Shown piece after piece: positions 28,477 to 36,012 of a DNA stretch of 64,000 bases. Both the position numbers and the translations under genes were made by a program. Under the pieces are notes generated by a model. It was given only the letters and a program-made list of their open reading frames with translations. It made no database searches and was not told the origin of the DNA. Location: assembly GCF_017603825.1 (NCBI RefSeq), contig NZ_CP072014.1:992001-1056000 (forward strand), read 5' to 3'. Each line of letters opens with the position of its first letter. Within the stretch, counting starts at the first letter, position 1. The stretch is from Arthrobacter crystallopoietes. GTDB lineage: Bacteria > Actinomycetota > Actinomycetes > Actinomycetales > Micrococcaceae.

Positions 28477-28986
28477 ATGACTGCATCCTTCACGATCCGG
28501 CCCGCGCGTACGTCCGATGTTGCCGAGATCCGCCGTCTGGTGAAGCCGCTCGCCGACAAGCGTGTGCTGCTGGAGAAGGAAGCCGTGGCCTATTTTGAGA
28601 GCATCCAGGAGTTTAAGATCGCGGAGGCTTCCAACGGCGAAGTAATCGGTTGCGGGGCGCTCCACGTGATGTGGGAAGACATCGCCGAAGTACGCACTCT
28701 TGCCACCTCATCGGCATGGCGGGGCCACGGGGTGGGCCGGGCGCTGCTCGAGGCACTGCTGACAGAGGCAGTCAGTCTGGGCGTCAACCGGGTCTTCTGC
28801 CTGACCTTCGAAGTGGACTTCTTTACCCGGCACGGCTTCGAGGTCATGGCCGACCAGTCCGCAGTTGACCCCGAGGTGTATTCCGAACTGCTGCGGTCTC
28901 ACGATGAGGGCGTCGCCGAGTTCCTGGACCTGGCCCGGGTCAAGCCGAACACTTTGGGAAACACCCGGATGATCCGGGCGGTCTAA
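28477..28986 (+). CDS. Amino-acid N-acetyltransferase (ArgA-like GNAT)
   Basis: A 169-residue single-domain GNAT acetyltransferase. It resembles the short actinobacterial N-acetylglutamate synthase (the Mycobacterium Rv2747 type), which starts arginine synthesis, although no other arginine genes lie nearby. The N-terminus IRPARTSDVAEIRRLVKP and the acetyl-CoA loop in WRGHGVGRALLEALL (about residues 85-99) are visible. The C-terminal VKPNTLGNTRMIR stretch fits that group. The start appears leaderless. It is followed by two small stress-type genes after 121 bases. Confidence 0.82.
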   Translation: MTASFTIRPARTSDVAEIRRLVKPLADKRVLLEKEAVAYFESIQEFKIAEASNGEVIGCGALHVMWEDIAEVRTLATSSAWRGHGVGRALLEALLTEAVSLGVNRVFCLTFEVDFFTRHGFEVMADQSAVDPEVYSELLRSHDEGVAEFLDLARVKPNTLGNTRMIRAV

Positions 28987-29107
28987 CGGCCACGAGGGGT
29001 GGACAGCCCGCTACTGCCTGTGCCACGGTGAAGATGTTGGGAATAACCAGCAAGCGGACGGGCCGATCTCCCGATCGGACTGTCTCTCGATCGAAAGTGA
29101 GAACGCT

Positions 29108-29329
29108 ATGGGTATTGACGACATCACCAACGCAGCCAAGGGTGCCTTCGGAAATGATGAGGGCGGCGGCGAGCAGAGCGGCGGCCTCGCGGACCGCGCC
29201 AACGACACAGTGGACAACGCACAGGAGCAGCACGGGGAAAAGCTCGGCGGCTTCGGCGACCAGGCAAACGACGCTGTCGACGGTGCCCAGGAGCGCTTCG
29301 GCGGCGGCCAGCAGGAAGAAGGGCAGTAG
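29108..29329 (+). CDS. Small hydrophilic protein with a 22-residue tandem repeat
   Basis: A 73-residue Gly/Asp/Gln/Ala-rich protein with no hydrophobic segment or cysteine, probably disordered or amphipathic-helical. Residues 25-46 (GGLADRANDTVDNAQEQ...) and 47-68 (GGFGDQANDAVDGAQER...) form two clear tandem copies of one 22-residue unit. The composition recalls the MT0933-like antitoxin family and CsbD-type proteins, but I do not see a firm match. The ATG has only a weak site (AGTGAGA). csbD begins 2 bases after its stop, so the two are surely co-translated. Confidence 0.7.
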   Translation: MGIDDITNAAKGAFGNDEGGGEQSGGLADRANDTVDNAQEQHGEKLGGFGDQANDAVDGAQERFGGGQQEEGQ

Positions 29330-29331
29330 CC

Positions 29332-29517
29332 ATGGGTTTGGGCGACAGGATCGAGAACAAGGCTCAGGAAGCCAGCGGTAAGATCAAGGAGAAGGCCGGC
29401 GACGCCACGGATAATCCGGACCTGCAGGCCGAAGGCCAGCTGGATCAGGCCGAAGCCAAAATCAAGGATGTCGGGGAAGACGTGAAGGACCGCCTGGACG
29501 GCGATTCGAAGCGCTGA
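29332..29517 (+). CDS. CsbD family stress-response protein
   Basis: A 61-residue protein starting MGLGDRIENKAQEASGKIKE, with the Asn/Lys/Gly pattern of the CsbD family. In Bacillus this family is controlled by the general stress factor SigB; its biochemical role is unknown. It is highly charged and soluble. It follows the tandem-repeat protein by 2 bases and ends 24 bases before a strong terminator, making a two-gene operon of small stress-type proteins. Confidence 0.85.
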   Translation: MGLGDRIENKAQEASGKIKEKAGDATDNPDLQAEGQLDQAEAKIKDVGEDVKDRLDGDSKR

Positions 29518-29541
29518 ACCCGGAGATCACCTACATGACGG

Positions 29542-29572
29542 AAAGGGAGGGGCGGCATGTCCCTCCCTTTTT
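29542..29572. terminator. Bidirectional terminator between csbD and the lipoprotein gene
   Basis: A perfect 10-bp stem AAAGGGAGGG (29542-29551) and CCCTCCCTTT (29561-29570) is followed by TT on the plus strand. It serves convergent genes on both sides. Confidence 0.85.
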
Positions 29573-29586
29573 CCTGCCGTGTAGAT

Positions 29587-30111
29587 CTACCGTGGACGCA
29601 GTCCTGTTGGGCCAAGGGTCAAAGCGAGCTGCTGCGCTTCGCCCGGGCACTCTTCGCCGTTGGGAAAGACTGTTTCCGTCGCGACGGAGAGCCGTTCCGT
29701 TTCGACGCGCGTGCCATCTTGGCGTGTCGTGAAGGTGCGGACCTGAACCTCGCCCGCAGGCAGCGAGTCGAGCTGTGCGAAGCCAGTCAGCGTTCCGTCC
29801 GGTGTGGAGGTAGCCGAGCAAACTCCGTAGGGTTGATCCGACTCGCACCCCAGGTCGATCGTGCGCTGGCCCGGGTGCAGGTCAAGCGGGATTCTTTCGC
29901 AGGTGCCGTCCCAGCAAACCTGCATGTCCGCCTCGCGAATGTCGTCGGCAAGCTCCTGTTCAACCGTGAGGCCGACCCCGGACACTGCGCCGATTTCCGT
30001 ACAGGCGTGGCCGTCGGAGCCGGTGGAGGCACCGCAACCGGTAACCATGACCAGCAAGGCGGCTACCGCCGTCGTTGTTAGGGAGCTTCCCTCCGAGCGG
30101 TTCAGCCGCAT
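29587..30111 (-). CDS. Hypothetical lipoprotein
   Basis: A 174-residue protein with a lipoprotein signal: positive N-terminus, a hydrophobic stretch at residues 12-23, and the lipobox VTGC with Cys26 as the modified residue. The mature part is acidic and has two further cysteine-containing segments (MQVCWDGTCERI and GCESDQPYGVC) that could form disulfides outside the cell. No known domain is recognised. A TAAGCT hexamer lies exactly 6 nt before its ATG. It is convergent with csbD. Confidence 0.75.
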   Translation of the reverse strand: MRLNRSEGSSLTTTAVAALLVMVTGCGASTGSDGHACTEIGAVSGVGLTVEQELADDIREADMQVCWDGTCERIPLDLHPGQRTIDLGCESDQPYGVCSATSTPDGTLTGFAQLDSLPAGEVQVRTFTTRQDGTRVETERLSVATETVFPNGEECPGEAQQLALTLGPTGLRPR

Positions 30112-30117
30112 ACTGCG

Positions 30118-30123
30118 AGCTTA
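30118..30123 (-). promoter_or_regulatory. -10 hexamer for the lipoprotein gene
   Basis: Minus-strand TAAGCT ends 6 nt before the ATG at 30111. A leaderless start is likely. Confidence 0.5.
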
Positions 30124-30149
30124 GAAGCGGCAGCTGCTGCAGCCAAGCC

Positions 30150-31118
30150 TCAATTTGGTAACCGCACACCTGCACCGGCTGTTTCGGCGAGTCCGTCCGC
30201 GAGCAGCCCGTCCAGAGAACGTGCCAGTTGCTCGTCGCTGGCGCCGAGCGATCGCAGCTTAGTGAGGTGGAGTACGTGTCCCGAGCCGTGGTCCACGAGG
30301 TCCACCGTGCCCAGCAGCACCTCGCGCAGAACCGGCGTTTCCGCCTCGCGCAGCACAGCCATCATGGCGCCGCGTACCTGTCGGTCCGTGCCGGCCCAGG
30401 CCTGTCCCTTGGGCACATAATGCGCTTCGGGCTGCCCCGCAGCTATCCAAGCACACTGCTCCCGCACCGGGCAGGAGCCGCACTTGGGGGAGCGCGCGGT
30501 GCAAACCAAAGCTCCGAGCTCCATCACGGCAGCATTCCATGCCTTGGTCTCCCGGCCGGGCATTAGCGCTGTAGCCAGTTTCATTTCCGCCGACGTCAGG
30601 GACGGCGCGGGCAGGGCGTTGCCGGTGACGGCGCGGGCATGGACCCGGCGGATGTTGGTATCCACCACCGTTTCCGGCCGTTCGAAGGCGAAGGAGGCGA
30701 TCGCGGCGGCGGTATAGGTGCCAACGCCCGGCAGCTGCAGGAGTTCTTCCCGGGTGTCGGGGACCTGCCCGCCGTGCCGCTCCACGATCGCTGCGGCGGC
30801 CGAATGCAGCCGCAGCGCCCGGCGCGGATATCCCAGCCGGCCCCAGGCGCGGAGCGCTTCGCCGCTGGATTCGGCGGCCAGCGCGGCAGGGGTGGGCCAC
30901 CGCTGCATCCACTGCTCCCAGACCGGCAGGACTCGGACCACAGGGGTCTGTTGAAGCATGAATTCGCTGACCATGATGCCCCACGGGCTGCACTGGGGCT
31001 CCCGCCACGGCAGCTCGCGCGCATTGTCGGCGAACCAGGACGTGATCTGTTCATGCAGATACCGCGTCTGACCTGGCGCCGGAGCCGGTTTTGCGTGAGT
31101 GATCGTGTGGTTGGGCAT
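30150..31118 (-). CDS. mutY: A/G-specific adenine glycosylase
   Basis: Removes adenine mispaired with 8-oxoguanine. The 322-residue protein has the helix-hairpin-helix region LPGVGTYTAAAIASFAF, with the catalytic aspartate in the following VDTNIRRV segment. The four iron-sulfur cysteines are in a C-x6-C-x2-C-x5-C pattern (CTARSPKC, then CGSC, then CPVREQC). The N-terminal WFADNARELPWR is typical of MutY rather than Nth. The C-terminal NUDIX-like 8-oxoG recognition domain is shortened. The ATG has AAGGA upstream. It is divergent from the membrane protein gene at 31206. Confidence 0.93.
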   Translation of the reverse strand: MPNHTITHAKPAPAPGQTRYLHEQITSWFADNARELPWREPQCSPWGIMVSEFMLQQTPVVRVLPVWEQWMQRWPTPAALAAESSGEALRAWGRLGYPRRALRLHSAAAAIVERHGGQVPDTREELLQLPGVGTYTAAAIASFAFERPETVVDTNIRRVHARAVTGNALPAPSLTSAEMKLATALMPGRETKAWNAAVMELGALVCTARSPKCGSCPVREQCAWIAAGQPEAHYVPKGQAWAGTDRQVRGAMMAVLREAETPVLREVLLGTVDLVDHGSGHVLHLTKLRSLGASDEQLARSLDGLLADGLAETAGAGVRLPN

Positions 31119-31193
31119 GGCATTCCTTGTCTGTGACCACCAATACCTTACTGCCTCGGCGTGGTGTTACAGCTCCGGCCGCGCAACTGTCTC

Positions 31194-31199
31194 TAGCCT
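31194..31199 (+). promoter_or_regulatory. -10 hexamer for the membrane-anchored protein gene
   Basis: TAGCCT ends exactly 6 nt before the ATG at 31206. The gap TAAGGT contains no spaced ribosome site. Confidence 0.55.
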
Positions 31200-31205
31200 T
31201 AAGGT

Positions 31206-31871
31206 ATGGCAGGTACAGGCAGGGGATCATCGCGCGGCAGTGGTGCCTCGGCGACCCGGAATACTGCACGTTCCGGCCGCAAGCCGAGCCCGGCCGTCTA
31301 CCGCAGACGCAGGCTGGCGCTACTGATCGCAGCCTTGATGGTCATTGCCCTGCTCGTTGCCACGGGATTCTGGATTGCCAGCCTCTTCGGCGGCGGCAGC
31401 CAGCCCGCAGCGGACAACGACGACGGCGGCGGCAGCGTTCCGGTGGTTTCCTCGCCGGCTGCTTCCCCCAGCCCGATGGCCAGTGCAGCCTGCGATGAGT
31501 CCAAGATTTCAGTGACCGCATCCACGGATGCTCCGGCCTACGCGGCCGGTGAGAATCCGACTCTGATCCTCGAAGTCGCCAACAAGGGCGACTCCGCTTG
31601 CGAGGTCAACGTGGGCACGGATGCCATGGAGTTCCTGGTGACCAGCGGCGAAGACCGCATCTTCTCGTCCAAGGACTGCGCCGTGGACACCAGCGAACTG
31701 ATGCGGACCATCGAGCCGGGCAAAAGCGAACGGGCACAGTTCACCTGGGAACGCAACCGGAGCGCCCCGGGCTGTAAGGCAGTCAACGCCAATCCGCAGC
31801 CCGGGACCTATGTCCTGACGGCAAAACTGGGGCCATGGACCAGCGACAAAATCGTGTTCGACCTGCAATGA
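31206..31871 (+). CDS. Membrane-anchored protein with extracytoplasmic beta-domain, function unknown
   Basis: A 221-residue protein with a basic, Ser/Arg/Gly-rich cytoplasmic start, one transmembrane helix at about residues 38-61, a Gly/Asp/Ser/Pro linker to about residue 92, and an external domain. The external part has three cysteines (in AACDE, SACEV and KDCAV) plus one in GCKAV. Its alternating hydrophobic pattern ending in GTYVLTAKLG suggests an immunoglobulin-like beta-sandwich. I do not recognise a named family. It lies between mutY and the convergent disA. Confidence 0.72.
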   Translation: MAGTGRGSSRGSGASATRNTARSGRKPSPAVYRRRRLALLIAALMVIALLVATGFWIASLFGGGSQPAADNDDGGGSVPVVSSPAASPSPMASAACDESKISVTASTDAPAYAAGENPTLILEVANKGDSACEVNVGTDAMEFLVTSGEDRIFSSKDCAVDTSELMRTIEPGKSERAQFTWERNRSAPGCKAVNANPQPGTYVLTAKLGPWTSDKIVFDLQ

Positions 31872-31915
31872 GCCAAGCATCCCTTTGCGCCGGTGGCGAA
31901 GGGGCTGTCCCGCTC

Positions 31916-32989
31916 CTACATAAAGCGGTCGAGGAGGCTGGTCTCGGCGATTCTGGAAAGTCCCTCGCGGATGACGCGGGCGCGCTGCTCGCCGATTCCG
32001 TCCACGGCCATCAGATCATCGATGTTCGCCGCCATCAGGTTCTGCAGGCCGCCGAAGTGGTCCACCAAGCGGTCTGCCACTGCCCGCGGAACGGACTTCA
32101 CCGCCGAGAGCAGCCGGTAGCCGCGCGGCTGGACAACCGCTTCGAGTGAGTCCACGCCGGGCTGGAAGCCCAGGACGCTGGCAATCCGCCCCAGATCGAT
32201 CAGGTCCGTGGCGCTGAACGTGCGCAGGGATTTCAGGGCAGGTTCGACCTCGATGCCGCCTTTGACCTCGGCGTAGTCGCGCAGAATCATTTCGCTGTCG
32301 GGGCCGAGCCCGGAGGTGAGCTCATCGAGTTGCAGGGACAGCAGCCGTCCGTCGACGCCGAGTTCCAGTACGTATTGGGAGATTTCCTCCGAGATCCGCC
32401 GGACCATTTCCTGGCGCTGCAAGGTCACGGCGACGTCCCGCAGCGTGACCATGGCCTCGATCTCCAGGGCCGAAAGCGAGCTGGTCACCTGGTCCAGGCG
32501 GGCGCGGTAGCGTTCCAGCGTGGCGAGGGCCTGGTTGGCGCGGGCCAGCACCGGCTCCGAACCTTCAAGCACATGCCGGATTCCGTCAACATACAGGGCA
32601 ATGATCTGCATGGACTGGCTGACCGAAATCACCGGCAGCCCGGTCTGGATGGCCACCCGCTCGGCCGTGCGGTGCCGGGTGCCCGATTCCTGCGTGGGAA
32701 TAGACGGGTCCGGAACCAGCTGGACGGCGGCTTTGATGATGTTTGCAGCGTCCTGGTCGCAGACAATTGCACCATCCATTTTGGCCAGCTCGCGGAGACC
32801 TGTGGGCGAGAAGCCGATGCCAATGTCGAACCCGCCGCTGCTGATTGACTCCACCTGCTTGTCATAGCCGAGGACGATCAGGGCGCCCGTGCGACCGCGG
32901 AGGATCCGTTCCAGACCGTCGCGCAGCGCAGTGCCCGGAGCGACACGTGCCAAGGTAGCCTTCAAGGCGTCCTCGGGGCTCTTAGCCAT
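31916..32989 (-). CDS. disA: DNA integrity scanning protein, diadenylate cyclase DisA
   Basis: Makes the second messenger c-di-AMP from two ATP and scans DNA for branched structures. The ATG at 32989-32987 follows AAAGGAAA and gives 357 residues. The N-terminal DAC domain carries DGA at 72-74 and the RHR motif in GTRHRTAER at about 103-111. A central helical linker follows. The C-terminal helix-hairpin-helix region includes LMAVDGIGEQRARVIREGL. It is downstream of radA on the same strand, a widespread pairing; RadA is known to modulate DisA in other bacteria. Confidence 0.95.
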   Translation of the reverse strand: MAKSPEDALKATLARVAPGTALRDGLERILRGRTGALIVLGYDKQVESISSGGFDIGIGFSPTGLRELAKMDGAIVCDQDAANIIKAAVQLVPDPSIPTQESGTRHRTAERVAIQTGLPVISVSQSMQIIALYVDGIRHVLEGSEPVLARANQALATLERYRARLDQVTSSLSALEIEAMVTLRDVAVTLQRQEMVRRISEEISQYVLELGVDGRLLSLQLDELTSGLGPDSEMILRDYAEVKGGIEVEPALKSLRTFSATDLIDLGRIASVLGFQPGVDSLEAVVQPRGYRLLSAVKSVPRAVADRLVDHFGGLQNLMAANIDDLMAVDGIGEQRARVIREGLSRIAETSLLDRFM

Positions 32990-33125
32990 GAAGTTTCCTT
33001 TGATCAGTAGGTCGCGGTGCAGTCGGGCGGGAGCCCGCGGCCTCCGGTTCCGGAAACGCCGCGTGAAACAGCCATTAGGCACCATAATATGCCGACGCGG
33101 CGCGCGTCGCCGCCGCGGTTAGGCA

Positions 33126-33152
33126 GGACGGCTGCTATGGCGGGAGCCGTCC
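33126..33152 (-). terminator. Stem-loop between radA and disA
   Basis: An 8-bp inverted repeat GGACGGCT (33126-33133) and AGCCGTCC (33145-33152) lies 16 bases downstream of the radA stop. There is no T-run on the minus strand, so it may attenuate or stabilise rather than terminate. Confidence 0.35.
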
Positions 33153-33167
33153 GCGGGTACGGCCCGC

Positions 33168-34559
33168 TTAACTGGGGCTGGCAGTGCCCGCGCCGAAGAG
33201 CAGATCCAGTGCCTCGGCCACGGTGCCGACTTCCTTGACGCGGAATCCCTTGGGCACCTGCCCGGGCCCGCCGTGGGAAGAAGGGACGACGGCATGGGTG
33301 AAGCCCAGCCGTTCCGCTTCCTGGATGCGCCGTCCGATTCCGGGCACGGGCCGGACCTCTCCGGCCAGTCCCACCTCGCCGAAGGCGATCAGGCCCTTGG
33401 GCAGCGGCTTGTTGCTTTTGGCCGAGGCGATGGCCAGCGCCGTGGCCAGATCAGTGGCCGGTTCCGTCAGCTTCACGCCGCCGACGGTGGCCACGTAGCT
33501 GTCATCCTTGTGCAGCGACATGGCTGCCCGGCGCTGCAACACGGCCATCATCATGGCCACCCGGGAGGAATCAAGGCCGCTGGTAGCCCGGCGCGGCTGC
33601 GCATTGGAGGTCTCCGCGAGCAGTGCCTGCACCTCGGCCAGGAGCGGTCTGCGGCCCTCCATAGTCACCGTGATGCAGGTACCGGAAACCGGCTCCGCCG
33701 CCGTCGACATGAACAGCCCGCTGGGGTCAGCCAGTCCTTCGATCCCCTCTTCAGTCAGGTCGAAGCAGCCCACTTCGTCGGTGGGGCCGTAGCGGTTCTT
33801 GATGGCACGAAGCAGCCGCAGCCTGGAGTGTCGGTCTCCCTCGAATTGGCAGACCACATCCACGAGGTGCTCCAGCAGGCGGGGCCCGGCAATGGAGCCG
33901 TCCTTGGTGACATGGCCAACCAGGATGGTGGTCATATTCCGGGTTTTCGCTGCGTTGATCAGCGAGGCAGCGACTTCGCGGACCTGGGTCACGCCGCCGG
34001 CGCTGCCCTCGACTGCAGAGCTGCTCAGGGTCTGGACCGAATCCACGATGAGCAGCGAGGGGTCCGTCTTTTCGATCTGGCCCAGTGCGATGCCCAGATC
34101 CGATTCGGCGGTCAGATACAGGGAATCCGCGACGGCGGAAATGCGTTCGGCGCGCAGCTTGACCTGCGCGGCCGATTCCTCGCCGGTGATGTACAGAACA
34201 TCCCTGGCCAATCCGGCGACCCGCGCCGCCACGTCGAGCAGCAGGGTGGACTTGCCCACGCCCGGCTCACCCGCCAGCAGAATGACGGCGCCGGGCACCA
34301 GCCCGCCGCCCAGCACCCGGTCCAGTTCGCCGATGCCGGTGGCCTGGAAAGCCGCCGTCGAGGCGTCTACGTCCGCGATGCGCTGCGCCGGTTTCGCCAC
34401 GGCCGCGGCCGGCGTCGTTCTTGAGACGACTGCCCCGGCCTCCTCCACGGTGCCCCAGGCCTGGCACTCGCCGCAACGGCCTACCCACTTGACGGTGCTC
34501 CAGCCGCATTCGGCACATCGGTAGGCGGGCGCTTTGGCGCGTGCGGTCTTCGAACTCAT
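33168..34559 (-). CDS. radA: DNA repair protein RadA
   Basis: RecA-related ATPase for processing recombination branches. The 463-residue protein has a four-cysteine zinc motif (Cys15, Cys18, Cys29, Cys32), Walker A GEPGVGKST at 97-105, the RadA-specific KNRYG motif and a C-terminal Lon protease-like domain ending in GLAGEVRPVPGIGRRIQEA. The KNRFG motif appears here as KNRYG, a common conservative variant. The ATG lies 6 nt after a TAGCCT hexamer with no ribosome site, so the mRNA is probably leaderless. disA follows after 178 bases. Confidence 0.95.
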   Translation of the reverse strand: MSSKTARAKAPAYRCAECGWSTVKWVGRCGECQAWGTVEEAGAVVSRTTPAAAVAKPAQRIADVDASTAAFQATGIGELDRVLGGGLVPGAVILLAGEPGVGKSTLLLDVAARVAGLARDVLYITGEESAAQVKLRAERISAVADSLYLTAESDLGIALGQIEKTDPSLLIVDSVQTLSSSAVEGSAGGVTQVREVAASLINAAKTRNMTTILVGHVTKDGSIAGPRLLEHLVDVVCQFEGDRHSRLRLLRAIKNRYGPTDEVGCFDLTEEGIEGLADPSGLFMSTAAEPVSGTCITVTMEGRRPLLAEVQALLAETSNAQPRRATSGLDSSRVAMMMAVLQRRAAMSLHKDDSYVATVGGVKLTEPATDLATALAIASAKSNKPLPKGLIAFGEVGLAGEVRPVPGIGRRIQEAERLGFTHAVVPSSHGGPGQVPKGFRVKEVGTVAEALDLLFGAGTASPS

Positions 34560-34565
34560 GGAATC

Positions 34566-34571
34566 AGGCTA
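34566..34571 (-). promoter_or_regulatory. -10 hexamer for leaderless radA
   Basis: Minus-strand TAGCCT ends 6 nt before the ATG at 34559. Confidence 0.55.
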
Positions 34572-34598
34572 ACGGAACGGTGTGACAATCCCGGCCGG

Positions 34599-35726
34599 TC
34601 ACAGTTTGGGCAGGTACGCTGCCGCTTCGTCATGGGTCAGGCCGGTTGCCTCCAGCAGGTCGACCATGAGTGGACGGAAGACGAGGACCAGGCCTTCACC
34701 TTCCAGCTTCTGGATGCCCAGGGTCTTCGGATGCAGCCGAGTGGCCACCGCGGCCAGTTCGTTCCGGGCAGAGCTGAGCCGGCGTTCGCGCGCCCCGCCG
34801 TCCGGGTCCGACAGGCCCGCGGAGAGTACCTCGACGGCGTCGGCGGCTTCCAGCAGCACCTCGGCGAAGGATTCGATGGCGTCGTCGGTCATCGCCGCAT
34901 GGTTGATGGCAGAGGTCAGGCGCCGGGAGAAGACCCGGCTGTTGCGCATCGCCAGGTCAATCATCTCCGCCGACTTCTGCAGATCGCCCACTTCTTCGCG
35001 GTGGCGGCGGTACGCGGGGGATATCCGGGCCACTTCCTGCGCGCCCGAGAAGGACGTGCGGACATCGTCAATCAGCTTCTGCGAGGCGCGTGCCCGGACC
35101 AGGGCGTGCCAGGCCAGCGTGGAGTCGCTGCGGCTGAGCGCATTGGAACATTCGCGCAGCACCGACGCCAGCTCGCTGAGCAGCTTCTGCAGGTTGGTTT
35201 TCGGGGCGGAGCGCGGGTCCCCGGGGATGAGCATGGTCACGATCAGCGCCATTGCCCCACCCACCACCGCATCCAGACTGCGCGTGAACGGGCCGCCGTC
35301 GGGGGCCGGCAACAGCACCACAAGCACGGACTGGAGGCCCATTTGCGTGGAGAAGATAGAGCCGCTGTCGAGGAAACGCGCCAGCAGGATGGAGATCAAG
35401 AGGACGGCGGCGGCCTGCCAGATTCCGGAGCCGAGGAAATGCAGGAGCAAATCACCGACGGCGATGCCCAGGGTGCAGCCGATGGCTACTTCCATGACCT
35501 TGCGGAAACGCGGACCGGTGGCGAAGCCCAGTGCCACCAGCGACGCCGTTGCGGCGAACAGCGGACCCTCGTGGCCCAGGAGCTGCTCGGCGATCACGTA
35601 GGCGGCGACGGCACAAAGTGTCATCCGCGCAGCCGGAAAAAGGGACGCTTTGCTCCGGCTGAAACCCACGCGGGTCCGGTTGCGCAGGAAAGTACGGGCT
35701 CGCGAGAGAGGGCCGCCGGTACTCAT
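34599..35726 (-). CDS. FUSC-family (aromatic acid exporter-like) membrane protein
   Basis: A 375-residue protein with a basic N-terminus, a membrane half and a soluble helical half. Six hydrophobic segments lie between about residues 33 and 165, including the FUSC-like stretches SLVALGFATGPRFRKVMEV and GTLGIAVGDLL-like repeats, and MGLQSVLVVLLPA. The C-terminal about 200 residues are helical and cytoplasmic. Family members export hydroxylated aromatic acids or other small compounds; the substrate here is unknown. TAGACT lies 6 nt before the ATG. It is divergent from the pst operon. Confidence 0.8.
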   Translation of the reverse strand: MSTGGPLSRARTFLRNRTRVGFSRSKASLFPAARMTLCAVAAYVIAEQLLGHEGPLFAATASLVALGFATGPRFRKVMEVAIGCTLGIAVGDLLLHFLGSGIWQAAAVLLISILLARFLDSGSIFSTQMGLQSVLVVLLPAPDGGPFTRSLDAVVGGAMALIVTMLIPGDPRSAPKTNLQKLLSELASVLRECSNALSRSDSTLAWHALVRARASQKLIDDVRTSFSGAQEVARISPAYRRHREEVGDLQKSAEMIDLAMRNSRVFSRRLTSAINHAAMTDDAIESFAEVLLEAADAVEVLSAGLSDPDGGARERRLSSARNELAAVATRLHPKTLGIQKLEGEGLVLVFRPLMVDLLEATGLTHDEAAAYLPKL

Positions 35727-35732
35727 GAGTTC

Positions 35733-35738
35733 AGTCTA
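35733..35738 (-). promoter_or_regulatory. -10 hexamer for the FUSC-family gene
   Basis: Minus-strand TAGACT ends 6 nt before the ATG at 35726, consistent with a leaderless mRNA. Confidence 0.5.
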
Positions 35739-35881
35739 GGCGGGAAGCCGCCGGCCTTCGGAACTGTGCCGCTGTGCGTCGCCGGAGCGACGGGACGGGC
35801 ATACGCGGGCCCGTGCCCTAATACGATGTCCATCACAAAAGCAACAGCACCAGCGGCGATGTTAGCGAATGGCCCGCATCT

Positions 35882-35903
35882 GTTCACTTTCCGTTCATTT
35901 TGA
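35882..35903 (+). promoter_or_regulatory. PHO box upstream of pstS
   Basis: Two adjacent 11-nt units, GTTCACTTTCC and GTTCATTTTGA, match the GTTCACC-type direct repeats bound by PhoP in actinobacteria. They lie 110-131 bases before the pstS start, so the pst operon is probably induced by phosphate limitation. Confidence 0.75.
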
Positions 35904-36012
35904 CCCGCCAATCTTGTTACCTGACACGAATAGCTTCGTAGAAGTACGAAACCGCCCGGCCATCACCGCGCATTTCGTCCATCTCGTTTGCTAACCCTGA
36001 AAGGGAACCAAA

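Noticed and set aside
33168-34559. KNRYG instead of KNRFG in RadA as a damaged motif
   Set aside because: Phe to Tyr is a common conservative variant of the motif in RadA proteins.
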